Positions 24,501 to 35,739 of a stretch of DNA of 64,000 bases are shown here, piece after piece. The DNA comes from Bugula neritina. Taxonomy: Eukaryota > Bryozoa > Gymnolaemata > Cheilostomatida > Bugulidae. The notes beneath the pieces are model-generated. The model searched no databases and was not told where the DNA came from. It was given only the letters and a program-made list of their open reading frames with translations. A program made the translations under genes and the position numbers. How positions within the stretch are numbered: position 1 is the stretch's first letter; every line of letters begins with the position of its first letter. Location of the stretch: assembly GCA_964035545.1 (NCBI GenBank), contig OZ037769.1:1596501-1660500 (forward strand). Reading direction: 5' to 3'.

Positions 24501-24797
24501 TTAGACTGCACTGTTATTTTCCTCGTATGTAGTTTAAAAATATATCAATAATCTAGCAGCAAATGCAAATAAGATAAGCTAGCATTCATTTAAAAAAAAT
24601 TGAGGCCAGCTAAGATGTACACAATCAAATCTTTAATTTACACATTCACATATTTCAACAATGGAAAAAACTATAGCTAAAACTACAGTAATTTAATAAA
24701 ATTTTACATACATTGACTTAGATGCCTTGTTGAGTAGCAATGGTGGCCAACTGCACAATTTCTTTACCATGCTTGGGTTTGCATTTATTCTAAACAT
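21522..24797 (-). CDS. ABHD11: ABHD11, mitochondrial alpha/beta-hydrolase (copy A)
   Basis: Six exons: 24712-24797 (ATG 24795-24797), 23891-24041, 23144-23317, 22566-22742, 22108-22304, 21522-21675 (stop 21522-21524). They total 939 nt, 312 aa, close to human ABHD11 (about 315). Exon 1 encodes a leader starting MFRINANPSMVKKLC that is basic, has no acidic residue in its 28 codons and looks like a mitochondrial targeting sequence. The fold is shown by VILHGLCGSKNNW (oxyanion-hole HG), DARNHGDS, the nucleophile elbow GHSMGG (Ser about 124), PELVESLIVED, and the catalytic His in DAGHWVH (His about 291). I did not assign the catalytic acid with certainty. ABHD11 works in the mitochondrial matrix, where it is linked to the 2-oxoglutarate dehydrogenase complex and lipoylation; its natural substrate is debated. 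Exon 1 is chosen by its donor and its phase match to exon 2; an ATG at 24065-24067 just upstream of exon 2 would give a leaderless form. Confidence 0.9.
22835..23130. repeat. 24-bp minisatellite (gggttaactaaacagtgact)
   Basis: About twelve copies of a 24-bp unit in the intron after ABHD11 exon 3. Diverged units continue right up to the donor at 23142-23143 (minus strand). The long minus-strand ORF through it (HCLVNPIS repeats) is an artefact of the 24-bp period. Confidence 0.9.
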
Positions 24798-27480
24798 GGC
24801 TGTATCTTTTAAATTATACACCCCACATTTAATAAGTGCTGCAGTGTTTATTGGTGGTAACTACAAATAGCAATGTCTTCAAATGCAAATAAATAATATT
24901 ATACATATTATATAGTGAGAATTATGCTTAGAGGATTGGCATGTACAAATATTTCAAAATACAAATATTGGCAGGTGAAATGATAATCAATAACTATAAG
25001 TGGTCATGAAAAATTGTGGCTATGACATGGCACCGTCTAATGATGTATTTGAGTTTATAATAAGTTAGTAATAAGTTTACTTCATGTTTATTAACTTGAA
25101 AGTTATGCTTATAGAACAAATTATATGGAGTATTGGTAATTTAATAAGGAACTGGGTGAGTGTATTTATAACAGTAACTGTAGCACTCTTTCACTCTGAT
25201 CCTGAGTCATTGTGATTATTGCATCATCATTGCGAAATTCAGCGTGATTCCCTGGTAAGTATTTAGTGATTGTACTTTGTAGAGAAGGTTTTTTCTATAT
25301 ATATATTAATATTATTATAATTATTATTAACATTCATATTTAATTTCATACTAATAATATATTCACTATGAATTGAATATTTCATTTTTTTAAAAATTTG
25401 ATTATTGATATTAATATTATCAATAAATTTAATAAGAATTATAATATAAATATCATTATGATTATAATTATTAGAATTATTATCAACTTTATAACCAATA
25501 TGAATATGGCAATAACTATAACTATTAACTATAAGTATAAGAAATACTAGGTCTAGTGTCAGCAGTAGCAGTTAACAGTATAATAATTTATTTATATTAT
25601 TTTATTTAAATTTTATGAATTAAATTTAATCAATTATAAATAATTTAGAATTTATCAAAATTTAAATTACTAACCAAAATGAGAATACTTATACTAATAA
25701 TACGGCTAAGTGTTATTGTAAAGGATCTAACAAAGAAGCATGATAGCCCTTGTTACAAATACCACTAGAACTTTTATTTTTAGCTTTTAATGGTGATATT
25801 TGTTATTATTAGATAGTTCATTCTCCTGTGCAGCAGTCAGCTGCCTAATAATAGGTAAAGCCTAACCGCCACCTTTGTTGAAGTCAGCTTTTAGGGTTTG
25901 ACAGGAACTGATCCATCTTCCTTTATGAGGTCATTACATGTGCCCCATAGTTAGCTGACCCTAATTATAGCTAAATTTAGATGTAATTACCTTTTCTTTG
26001 TGATTGCCCTGGTATTTAAGGCAGCATTGAAACTCCAAAAAGACAGTCACTCATGTAGCCTAAGCTGAGCTACTTATTTTGTTAAGTTAAGTGACAAAGA
26101 GCTAAATTTTGAAGATATTATAGCAAGCTCGTCAAGAGAATAAAGGTATTTTATTATTATTCTTTGCTATTTTTAACTTGATAATGCTTTATGTCTTTTA
26201 TTACAATTTTTATTGCTGTTATATTTTAATATTATATCGTGATGTTTGCTGGTATTTGAACAACTGTATTGTATGAGTTTTAGCACACCTATATGTATTC
26301 TTTATGTTACTTGTAGTTTTTACGATTTAGAAGAAAATTAATAAAAGTGAGAGATTTGTTAAAACTTCTTCTCAGTCCGTACCAAAACCATTTTTGTGGC
26401 GAGACCTTGCTCAACAGTTATAGTACAATTTATAGTTAATGTTATTAGGTAATTAACATTTGGATAGGCTTTAGTTAAGCTTTCTAGCTTAAACTAAATC
26501 TAAAACTTGAACTAGAAATAATAATAATTTGTCAGTTTATTGACTTCAACAACAACCGGAAACCTATTTTATTTGAGGGGCCTTCTCGACCCCACACTCT
26601 AAACTACAATCTGCGAACCCAAACACTAATCAATTTGTTGGCAAGAAACCAAACCTAATTTAGCCGCTTTGTTTTTTGTTATACCGGCCCACGTGAAAAT
26701 CCGCCCTCGTGCCAAGTTTTCGCAATGAATAACCATAACAACCGTTAAGAAACATATACTGAGAGTAGACAATTCTATGTGAGCAGTTTATACATGCAAT
26801 AATTAATTCTTTAATGTTATAATGATATTTTATAGCCAACAGTGTCATACCTATTTGTTTAACAAAATATGTTTTTTTCAGTAGGCTGTTTGTACAAATT
26901 GCTGCTATGCAAACCCTGAAACAGCTGCTGTACACAGATTGAGTCCTAATGCTCTCACTTGATGCTCAGCAATGGCCTTCTGTGATTGAGCTCTCTAACC
27001 ATGGCTATGAATTTAGGCTGCTGAGGATTTTGCAAGGCCTGTAACTGCTAAAGAGAATTGAGCACTCTGCATATATAGGGCTTATATTTACAGCACCATT
27101 TGATTATGCCATAATAGAAACATACGTTTCTCTCATTGCAAAGGTGTGAGCCATGGAACTCTGTTCTGTGCTGACGAGGGGACAAATCCCGAAACAGCTG
27201 CTGCCCACGGAGAGATACATATGTATAGTGCCATCTTTCTTAATATTTTGTAAGTAGTTGTAAGGGTGTTGACCACAATGACACTACATAAGTTTATTTC
27301 CAGGCTGATGAGAAGAAAAATCATTTAAAACTAGATGAGAAGTTACCAAAACAGTTGATTTGTCATTTTTATTGTAGCACTTTTATAATAATTATTACAT
27401 AATATGCATTGTTTTATTTCCTACAACATTCACTTGATTTTAGATTATTACTGTATTGAACACTAAAAGATTAAAAAATA
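24798..27480. other. Intergenic region 5' of ABHD11, mostly repeat-like
   Basis: No supported gene. 25300-25680 is extremely AT-rich. 25770-26410 resembles a solo LTR (separate entry). Two stretches, about 26905-26945 and 27178-27212, share the motif ccgaaacagctgctg or a close variant and may be remnants of one interspersed repeat. The ABHD11 promoter should lie just above 24797, but no core element is evident. Confidence 0.45.
25770..26410 (+). mobile_element. Possible solo LTR of a Ty3/gypsy-like retrotransposon
   Basis: The order of signals fits an LTR plus leader: a TATA-like ggtatttaaggcagc at about 26011, AATAAA at 26139, and tggcgagacc at 26397, a motif often found just inside the 5' LTR of gypsy-type elements. 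No gag/pol ORF follows, and I could not define matching ends or a target duplication. An unrelated promoter-like sequence is the alternative. Confidence 0.3.
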
Positions 27481-27963
27481 AAGAGTTGTAAATTATTGTC
27501 AACTGGTAATGATACATAATATTTTAAATTTCAATACAATATTATGCAAACTGCTGTGAAGCTTATAAGCACATCAGTATATTTAGAATGAAACCGACAT
27601 TGTTGCAAAAATGTATGACAAAATTAATAAATCATAAAAATCAATTACTTTATTCAGTGCATCTCTAAGATGAAGCAGTATACACATGTATACATGAAAA
27701 CTGAGGGGTGACTAAAGAAAACTTCTAGAAGCAGCACTGAGTTGGGGTCGCTGAATTCAGTATTTGTACAACACATCAGTGACAAACTCCCAACCTCATC
27801 TCTAAACTCGAGATGCTGGAGCCAATGTACTCAGTAACCCCAACTCTGCACTGTTTCAAAAGATTTTTGTGACTAACGGCCCAACAAGGTGTCACTATAG
27901 GCTAGGAAACTGGGTGTACATGTCACAAGCTGTCAATATAAGCTAGAAAACTTGGTGTACATG

Positions 27964-30131
27964 TCAGAGGCTGTCAATAAACTTGCAGACGTGTTCCATG
28001 AACTTCTCCGGTTGTCTGCCGTGAATCAAATGACCCGCATTTTTTACCATATGAATTTCTGCTGAGGGAAAGTAAGAGGTCAATGCAGCCTTCTGCTCCT
28101 CACTGAGCTCTCCGGTACTGTAAGTACAACAGGTAAGTTTATTGCAAGTACAGGTACCTACGTATAACATATCATAGGCAGTATATGTAATTACTGTTCA
28201 TACACACATGTATACCGTATTTACCTGTATGATAAGCAGTATATGTAATTACTGTTCATACACAGGTATATACACTGTATGTATATGCATCTACATATTA
28301 TAACCAGTATAATAAGTAACTATAGGTAAACATGACGTATATATTTATTGTAAGTACATAACTGCACTCATATATTACACTGAAAACAAGCAACTGGAAT
28401 AAAATTGCTCTATATTCTATCATAATATTAAACCAAAGCACATGAAGCTATCATTGGTCTTCAAAGAGCTGCATATTTTAATATTTGACTTCACATATAT
28501 TGAAATTAAGTTTTGATGGGCAATTAGTATAGAGTACTGCAGCTATCTCACATATGGCTGTTTATACCATTATGCAACTGTAATGTGTATTTTAAGAAGA
28601 ATGGGTTTTCTTTCAGACATTAATTGTAACAAAACTCACATCATTCAATACTATTATAACTAAAACCCACACTAGTATTAACAACAGTCTCAATATTAAC
28701 CACAATTAGGTACCTAGTTTACCCTTTCACCTGCCTTAAGATAATCGCAGACTTACGGTTGATTATTAGACTCACAGCCTCCTAGAAAGCAAGTGGGACC
28801 AGTGAATTGGCGTCCTGCCAAGTTCTTATCCCAGCTTGTGAGATGGTCCAGATCTTTGAGAATTGCTTGTAAGTTGAAAGTACATGTTGCAGTGTTGCTG
28901 TCCTCTTTACTTACAATGACGTTTCTAGCGAAGAACATGCTGTGATTCCAACTCTGTAAATACCGAGACCCAAAACAATGTCTCCAGAAGTAGCCAGAGA
29001 TTGTGTGTAGTAAGGGATGAACAGATATATAAAACACTTAGAAACTTGTGAGTAGTTTAACCAAGCCATCTTTATAGTTTATGTAATGCAGAGAAAGCAA
29101 AAGATTGAATGAAGAAAGAGCAAAGGAGACAGTGAAAATGAGAAAGGAAGTTAAAGAGAGAGCAAAAGAGAAAGCAAAACTTCTCTTGCAGCCTAGCATA
29201 ACTAATTCTATAGAAAACTGTAGCTAAGTTTGCAGCATACAAAAACTCCTAGACTATAATTATATGCAACAAAATATGAAATAAACTAAATGAGTTTGTA
29301 AAAAAAACATTAGTCATATAAAATCTTAACACATCAACTATTTCAAACCTACATACATGCATATAATGTAGAAGCAACAATTTTGGAAATAATATTTCAC
29401 CAGTCTACAAATTGCATAAAATAGGTAGACTGACACTTTGCTTCCTATAGTGGTTAGACAACCTAGACACTCATCTAACTGTTCTACTTTTTCAAGTTTA
29501 GGTAAGACCCTCTCTTTTAAGTTTTCTAGGCTACCATCTGGTAGGGACATGTCCAAAGATGCCAGCACTTCTAAATACCCTCTGATTATAGATTTCAGAC
29601 TACCACTATTGCAAGGAATAGTGTCTTCATTTATGAGTGAGTGCACACGTTGTGGCTGTAATAACACAGAAAGTTAACTAATTATCCGTAAACCAATTCT
29701 GTATAACTCAATATATTTATAGTATATAATGCAAATTATAATAAATATAGAGTAGAGAACATAAATTAGTATCACAGTTCACCAGAAAATATAGAAGCCA
29801 GCAAGTTTCTTTTCTGTTGTAGCATGTGCTCTAGATTGTGGCAAAAAATATTTCCGGTATTTTAACAAACACTCCAAACCAAAATTTATTAAAAAAGTGA
29901 AATAACTTAGGTTATTAAAATGTCTACACTATTGTAACTAAGTATCAAACAACTCACATGAAACAAGGCCAAAGTCATCATCACCCTAGCACCCATACTG
30001 CTGCCCAGGAAATGTGCCTTGGTAATATTCAATTTATCTAAGAGAGTGATAACATCATGTACCATCTCCTTATACTGCATGCTGGGTGCCTGACCACTCT
30101 CTCCATGGTTCCTCAGGTCTATCGTCAGCAC
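27964..30131 (-). pseudogene. ABHD11-like copy B, 5'-truncated, probably a pseudogene
   Basis: Four exon equivalents remain: 29958-30131 (VLTIDLRNHGES ... GSSMGARVMM), 29479-29655 (PQRVHSLINED ... MSLPDGS), 28757-28953 (ending GGCESNNQP) and 27964-28117 (NAGHLIHGRQPEKF, stop 27964-27966). Their lengths equal those of copies C-E or differ by one codon. The leader exon and exon 2, which carries the HCLCGS oxyanion motif, are missing: the bases just before 30131 match DNA that lies about 1.3 kb farther upstream in copy D (near 41,376), and no acceptor AG precedes the exon. The donor after 29479 reads CAG/TTAGAT where C-E have CAG/GTAGAT. An ATG directly before VLTID (30132-30134) could start a short protein, but it would lack the first strands of the fold. 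No frameshift is visible in the remaining exons, so inactivation may be recent. Confidence 0.78.
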
Positions 30132-30533
30132 CATTTTACATGTCAGATGTCAACCAGGCACATGTGTTGTTTTATTAACCCTAAAGCAACGCATTTAGAT
30201 ATAAGTGAAAACATAATATACATACTGTAAATGTATTAATTTTATTACATTAGAAACATATTTGTATATTATTATAGTGGCTTTTTCTGTTCTATAATTG
30301 CTGGTTGTTTATTTATTATATAAATAATGACAAAAAAGAGCAAAACCACACAGTGAATACATACTACATCTCTGCAGTAACACCAACATAGTTATGTATA
30401 AAAAGCCTCATTTGAGATTATAGTCACCATCTCTGTGGAACCTCTGCTGAAAAAGCGTTTTAAGCAGGCTAAGCACTTACTTTCTATTATGGCAAAGGGA
30501 CAATTATAACTGAATTTTCTTACTATAATATCA

Positions 30534-30607
30534 CCAATGGCCTTCATTAAGGTTTGAACCACTAATCTTGTCAAAACTAAGCCATGGTGCTCTAACCCCT
30601 AGATGGA
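30534..30607 (-). repeat. tRNA(Val)-like SINE head, spacer copy 1
   Basis: Read on the minus strand, the stretch has ctaggggttagagcacc (D-arm/A-box-like), an anticodon-arm-like segment and a degenerate B box. The same head recurs at 36187-36262 and 41763-41839 at equivalent places of the tandem unit, so the copies spread with the unit and not by separate insertions. Confidence 0.45.
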
Positions 30608-30694
30608 GGTATGTTAATATTCTATTTTTGCTGCCTTATGCTTATGTGTACAGCAACCAGGCAGCAACCATAGTTGGCTATGAAATTAACTATA

Positions 30695-31040
30695 AGCCTA
30701 GGGCCACACGGTGCGTATTTTCGCATGCGAAAATTGAAACCACAAGTAGCAAAGGCGTCCACTGTAGCGTCAGTGATGCGTGATAAATAAAGTTTTCATT
30801 TTTAAATTGCACTCGCTTTCAATAAAACGCAATTTACTAGAATTTAGCACTAAAATAAAGAAATTGGGCTTGCTTAATAACTACCAGCCAATTAGGTGAC
30901 GACGACAGAGACGATTCGCACTTGCGTTGAAAATGCAGAGCGACAAGTGCAAACGTGTTCTCAACGCGCACAGTGGACACCTTTGCTACTTGTGATTTCA
31001 ATTTTCGCATGCGAAAATACGCACAGTGTGGCCCTAGGCT
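30695..31040. mobile_element. MITE with terminal inverted repeats of about 72 bp
   Basis: Left end agcctagggccacacggtgc and right end, reverse-complemented, agcctagggccacactgtgc match over about 72 bp with a few mismatches. Each arm includes the palindrome ttttcgcatgcgaaaa. Equivalent spacer DNA upstream of copy C (about 36,345) continues from ggctatgaaattaact straight to atggta without the element, giving an empty site. No transposase is present; the internal part is about 200 bp. The superfamily is unclear; a TSD of 2-3 bp (at/ata) is possible but not certain. Confidence 0.85.
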
Positions 31041-32254
31041 AATGGTATATATGTAACACTTACATGCCAAATCATTGAGTGGTTGTAGCATACAACATTT
31101 ACAGATATCTCAAGTCCATGACTGAGTCACAGCAGATTATGCTGTGACCTTGATGTATGTATAGGTCAACTACCGAGATCCTGAGCAACCATTCTCAGGT
31201 GAGTAAATGGTCAAACTGTCTTGGCCTATAGGTGCTAAACCTAACTTAGTTTTTTCTAAGGCCACCATTAGTGTAGTGAATTGTGCAAAGGTATTTGCAG
31301 ATAAGCTGTGCCTACAGCGTACAGTTTCAGCTCTCAATTTCAGCTTATATACAAAAATATGTGCTCTTGATCAGGCAAGGTTATATAGCAAAACAATCTC
31401 GCCAGTGAAGCGTAAAGGGTGTGTGATTCAAACTAAATACAAACCTAGTTCACTAAAATCAGTCACATATTTATGTATATGAGTTAGCATGCACAGGATG
31501 AGCAATGGAGCTCAATGTATAGTTTTTTATATAAACACAATATGAATCTCATATCATAATGTAATAAATAATATTGGAGCTTTAACTTTTAATAGGAATG
31601 GAGGTGGCACAACTCCTTCATAATATTTACTCAACTCAAAATCAATTTTTTAAAGTACAAATTCCAGTTTAAATTTGACATAGTAGTGTATTATTTATAT
31701 AACTAATGAAATAAGGCTTGATTTTAAAAGCAATTAAATAACTGAAAACAGAAAAACATGTGCTAGTATATTAAAAGCATTGAAAAATAAAGAACTTGAA
31801 TTTATTGTCAACTGATATTCATACATATTTTAGATTCCAATACAATACAAATATGCAAACTCTAATAAAGCACAAAAGCGCATCAGTAGAATAAACCTGA
31901 CAAGAATTACTATATAACACAGGTGTATGACAAGATAAGTCATAAAAATTATTTATATTCAGCGTATCTCTAACATAAAGTATTACACTTGTATATACAC
32001 AAAAAGCCGAAGGACTTGTGCATAACTAAAGGAAACTGTTAAAAGCAGCATCAAGTTGAGGCGGCTGAGTTCGGTATTTGTAAATACATCAATACTGAAA
32101 CTATAGGGTGACCTACGCACTCTGTGACCACCAACTCGGTGCTATTTAAAGAGTGTTTTGTGACTAAAAGCCCAACAAAGTGTCACTATAGGCTAGGAAA
32201 CTGGGTGTACATGTCACAAGCTGTCACTATAGGCTAAGAAACTGGGTGTACATG

Positions 32255-35200
32255 TCACAGGCTGTCAATAAACTTGCAGACGTGTTCCATGAACTTCTCT
32301 GGTTGTTTTCTGTGAATCAAATGACCCGCATTTTGTATCATATGAATTTCTGCTGAGGGAAAGTAAGAGGTCAATGCAGCCTTCTGCTCCTCACTGAGCT
32401 CTCCGGTACTGTAAGTACAATGTTTATGTAAGTACTGTACATATACACATATACACTGTATGTCTATGTATTATAAACAAGCACGCACGCACACAAGCAC
32501 ACACACACACTCAACCAAGTAGGCGCACACACGCAAACACATAATATTGTATGTACATGTGGGTACATTTTGCAAGCAGTATATGTAAGTACGGGTATCT
32601 AAAAATATGTAAAGGAAATGAAAATTGCTCTAACCTGCCCAACTTCTATAAAAATAGTAAATATAAGGTTTGTGAAATCATCATTAGTTTTCAAAAACCT
32701 GTTTTTAAAATTTCTGAAACGAAAACTCACACCAGTAAGCTACTATTATATAACTTAAATCCACACCTATACTAACTAAAACACAGGAATATAGTAGTAT
32801 TATCTGCAACTTTCACTATTCCAAACAACTGCCCCATTGCTGACCAATATTAGGTAGTTTACTCTTTCACCTGTCCTAAGATGTCGCAGACTTACGGTTG
32901 ATTGATTGAGTCACAGCCTCCTAGAAAGCAGACTGGACCAGTGAATTGGCATCCTGCCAAGGTCTCATCCCAACTTGTGACGTGGTCCAGATCTTTGAGA
33001 ATTGCTTGTAAGTTGAAATTACATGTTGCAGTGTTGCTGTCTTCTTTACTTACGATGATATTTCGAGTAAAGAACAAGCTAACATTCCGATTCTATAAAT
33101 GAGTTGCAAAACAACATTTTCAGAAGTAGCCAGAGACTGTGTGTAGTGAGGGATGAACAAATATACTTACAAACTTGTGAGTAGTTTAACCAAGCCATAT
33201 TTATAGTTTATGTAATGCAGAGAGAGCAAAAAAGAGACCGAAAGAGAAAGCAAAGGAGAGGGTAGAAAAAGAGAACAAACGAGAAAGCAAAAGTTCTCTT
33301 ACAGCCTACAACACACCCTTACCAAAATCTAGAATCAACTCTACGGAGATGAACTGTAGCTATGTTTGTGACATACTCAAAACTTATACACAATGCAATA
33401 TGCAATAAACTAAGTATAAATGTGTAAGAAAATACTAGAGTTGTGTTGAATCTACATTCAACAACTTTTTCAAATCTGCATACATAGTATGTAGAAAATG
33501 AAGTTTTGGAAATATTACACAAGTTTTAGAAACTATAATGACAAATACATTGATATTCTACTAAAGGCAACTCTACATCTTGTTCTCTCTTACGAAGAGT
33601 TATGTTCAACACTTAACTCTATTCAACCCACAAGTTACTACATCATTACAAAAGTTTTAAAAATTATGATGACAAATACAAATACGTTAAGCAGCCAAAG
33701 CATTTATATCTACCTGTTCCACTTCTTCAAGTTCAGGTAAAGCCCTCTTTTTCAAGTTTTCTAGACTACCATCTGGTAGGGACATGTCCAAGGATGCCAG
33801 CACCTCTAAATACCTTCTGATTAAAGAATTCAGACTACTGATCTGGCAAGGAGCAGTGTCCTCACTTATGAGTGAGTGAACTCGTTGAGGCTGCAATAAT
33901 ACAGAAAGTAAACTAATGTGTAAACTGTAAACCAATTACGTGTAACTCTATATAGTTTATAACAATGTACATCATAATACAGAAAAGACAGTTGGAATTT
34001 GTACCACAGTTAAGCAGCAAATGAAAGCAACTAAGTTTCTTCTTTTTTAATTCCTGTGCAACTATTAAGCCAAAATCTATAACGGAATACATTTTAATTT
34101 GAAAGTAGTAATACCTTTCAATTAACTCCAGTTCAATAGATCATCTACTTTCTTTTTAGACAGTTATATAATTAAGTTTCTTCCTTTTTATTCCCTATAC
34201 AGCTTTACAGCAAGTCTATAGTGGGATACATTTCAGTTTGAAAGTGGTAATACCTTTTAATTAGCTCAAAGTCAATATATAATCTACTATCTCCAGAGAC
34301 AGTTAAGTAACAGGCAGCTATTTACCAGTACCTTGGCATATACAAGTTACACAGTGCTTTATAGTACTAGCATTTATTATAATTAACATAATGATGGCTA
34401 GTTGAAGCAGAACTCAACCTTAGCTGACATCATGTCTATGAATTTATAGACAGAGATGTAAGATAAAGAGAATTAGTATTTGCTCTAGTTTTATTGATAA
34501 TCCAGATTCTGAAAACACAGGCATTAATTAAATGGCTATAAAACGAAATCTAATGTTCTACTGCTACTCATAGGACAATCTATTCAGTGTATGTTGTGGC
34601 ATGTGCTCTAGATTGTGGCAAAAGAAGATTTCCTCTATTTCAGCAGACAATTTTAAAAAAATTGAATAATTTAGGTTATTAAAATGTCTACACTACTGTA
34701 TCTAAGTATCAAACAACTCACATGAATCAAGGCCAAAGTCAATATCACGCTAGCACCCATACTGCTGCCCAGGAAATGTGCCTTGGTAATATTCAATTTA
34801 TCTAAGTGAGTGATAACATCATGTACCATCTCCTTATACTGCATGCTGGGTGCCTGACCACTCTCTCCGTGATTCCTCAGGTCTATTGTCAGCACCTGAC
34901 AGCATAATGAAATTGGTTATCATAAAACATATTATGTTACATGCAACATGTTATATGACTTGGAAAATTATTTGTGTAAGTAAGACAGTAAACTATATAT
35001 ATACATATCTTATATGCCAAAACAATGTCAAACTATTCAATTGCATGAAGCCATTAGCATTAAACAAAATATAATGTGTCACAGAAAAGCTTTGTTACAT
35101 TTGAAAGCTGCTATAGGTAATGTCACTAAATGTTTAGTGAGAATATTAGTATAGTAACCTCTCTTTTCAACAGCTTTGCCAGCTTCTCAGAGAGAGTATG

Positions 35201-35739
35201 CCAGTCTCTTCTAGATCCACACAAACAATGCAGTATAACCAGGGGAGAGGACTCCTTATTCCAATCTTCTTCAGGTAGATATTGGGAATATGCAAGCTCC
35301 ACAGCAGTCCTTAAAGTATATCTGAACTTAGAGGTCATGTGACATCATCATACAGCAAATTGTGACTAATCTAACTTTACCATAATTATTGGGATCAAAC
35401 AATAAATCTTATTCTTTGCATTCTCACGCCATCTTTTTATCACTTGCCTTATATGATTTGTATGCTAATCTCTTGCTGAGAATTCAATTTGGCTGAAAGC
35501 TCTGGATTTTGTGGTTTTGTAATATAAATAGTATGACTGTGATGATTGAAGCTTTAGAGCTCATATAAGGCTAGTTGTCCAGAAGTTGATCTGATCCGTT
35601 AAAAGTATATATTTATGCTAGTTGCAGTTGAGTGAAACTTACAATTACTGACTATAATTAACTACAGAGTAAGAAAAGATACTTACAGCAATTTTGCTTC
35701 TTGAATAGCTTTCCCAGCTTTCCCTTCTCCTTTTAGCAT
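32255..35739 (-). CDS. ABHD11-like alpha/beta-hydrolase, copy C
   Basis: Six exons: 35687-35739 (leader, ATG 35737-35739), 35159-35309, 34722-34895, 33714-33890, 32896-33092, 32255-32408 (stop 32255-32257). They total 906 nt, 301 aa. Key motifs: VILHCLCGSRRDW (HC where copy A has HG), DLRNHGES, the elbow GSSMGAS (nucleophile Ser kept, preceding His changed to Ser), MSLPDGS, FLGGCDSINQP and NAGHLIHRKQPEKF with the catalytic His. The leader starts MLKGEGKAGKAIQEAKL. It is basic but contains Glu and is unlike the leader of copy A, so mitochondrial targeting is uncertain. An ATG at 35336-35338 in frame with exon 2 is an alternative start (293 aa). No stop or frameshift interrupts any exon. Substrate unknown; a serine hydrolase is the safe description. 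Confidence 0.85.
33220..33300. repeat. Purine-rich repeat in copy C intron (gagaaagcaaaggagag)
   Basis: Short degenerate repeats of gagaaagcaaaa; also found at about 38697-38770 (copy D) and 44105-44220 (copy E), with different copy numbers in each. Confidence 0.7.

Larger units (their letters stand above)
30135..32254. other. Intergenic part of the array between copies B and C
   Basis: Homologous to the spacers between C and D and between D and E. Contains a tRNA-like SINE (30534-30607), an inserted inverted-repeat element (30695-31040), and a block (31207-31480) whose plus-strand frame (MVKLSWPIGAKPNLV...) recurs at 36506 but is disrupted near 41,925. I regard that frame as non-coding repeat. 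Confidence 0.6.

Noticed and set aside
30132-30134. ATG before VLTID in copy B as a genuine start of a functional gene
   Set aside because: The protein would lack the first strands and oxyanion loop of the fold, and the next donor is mutated; a pseudogene is more likely.
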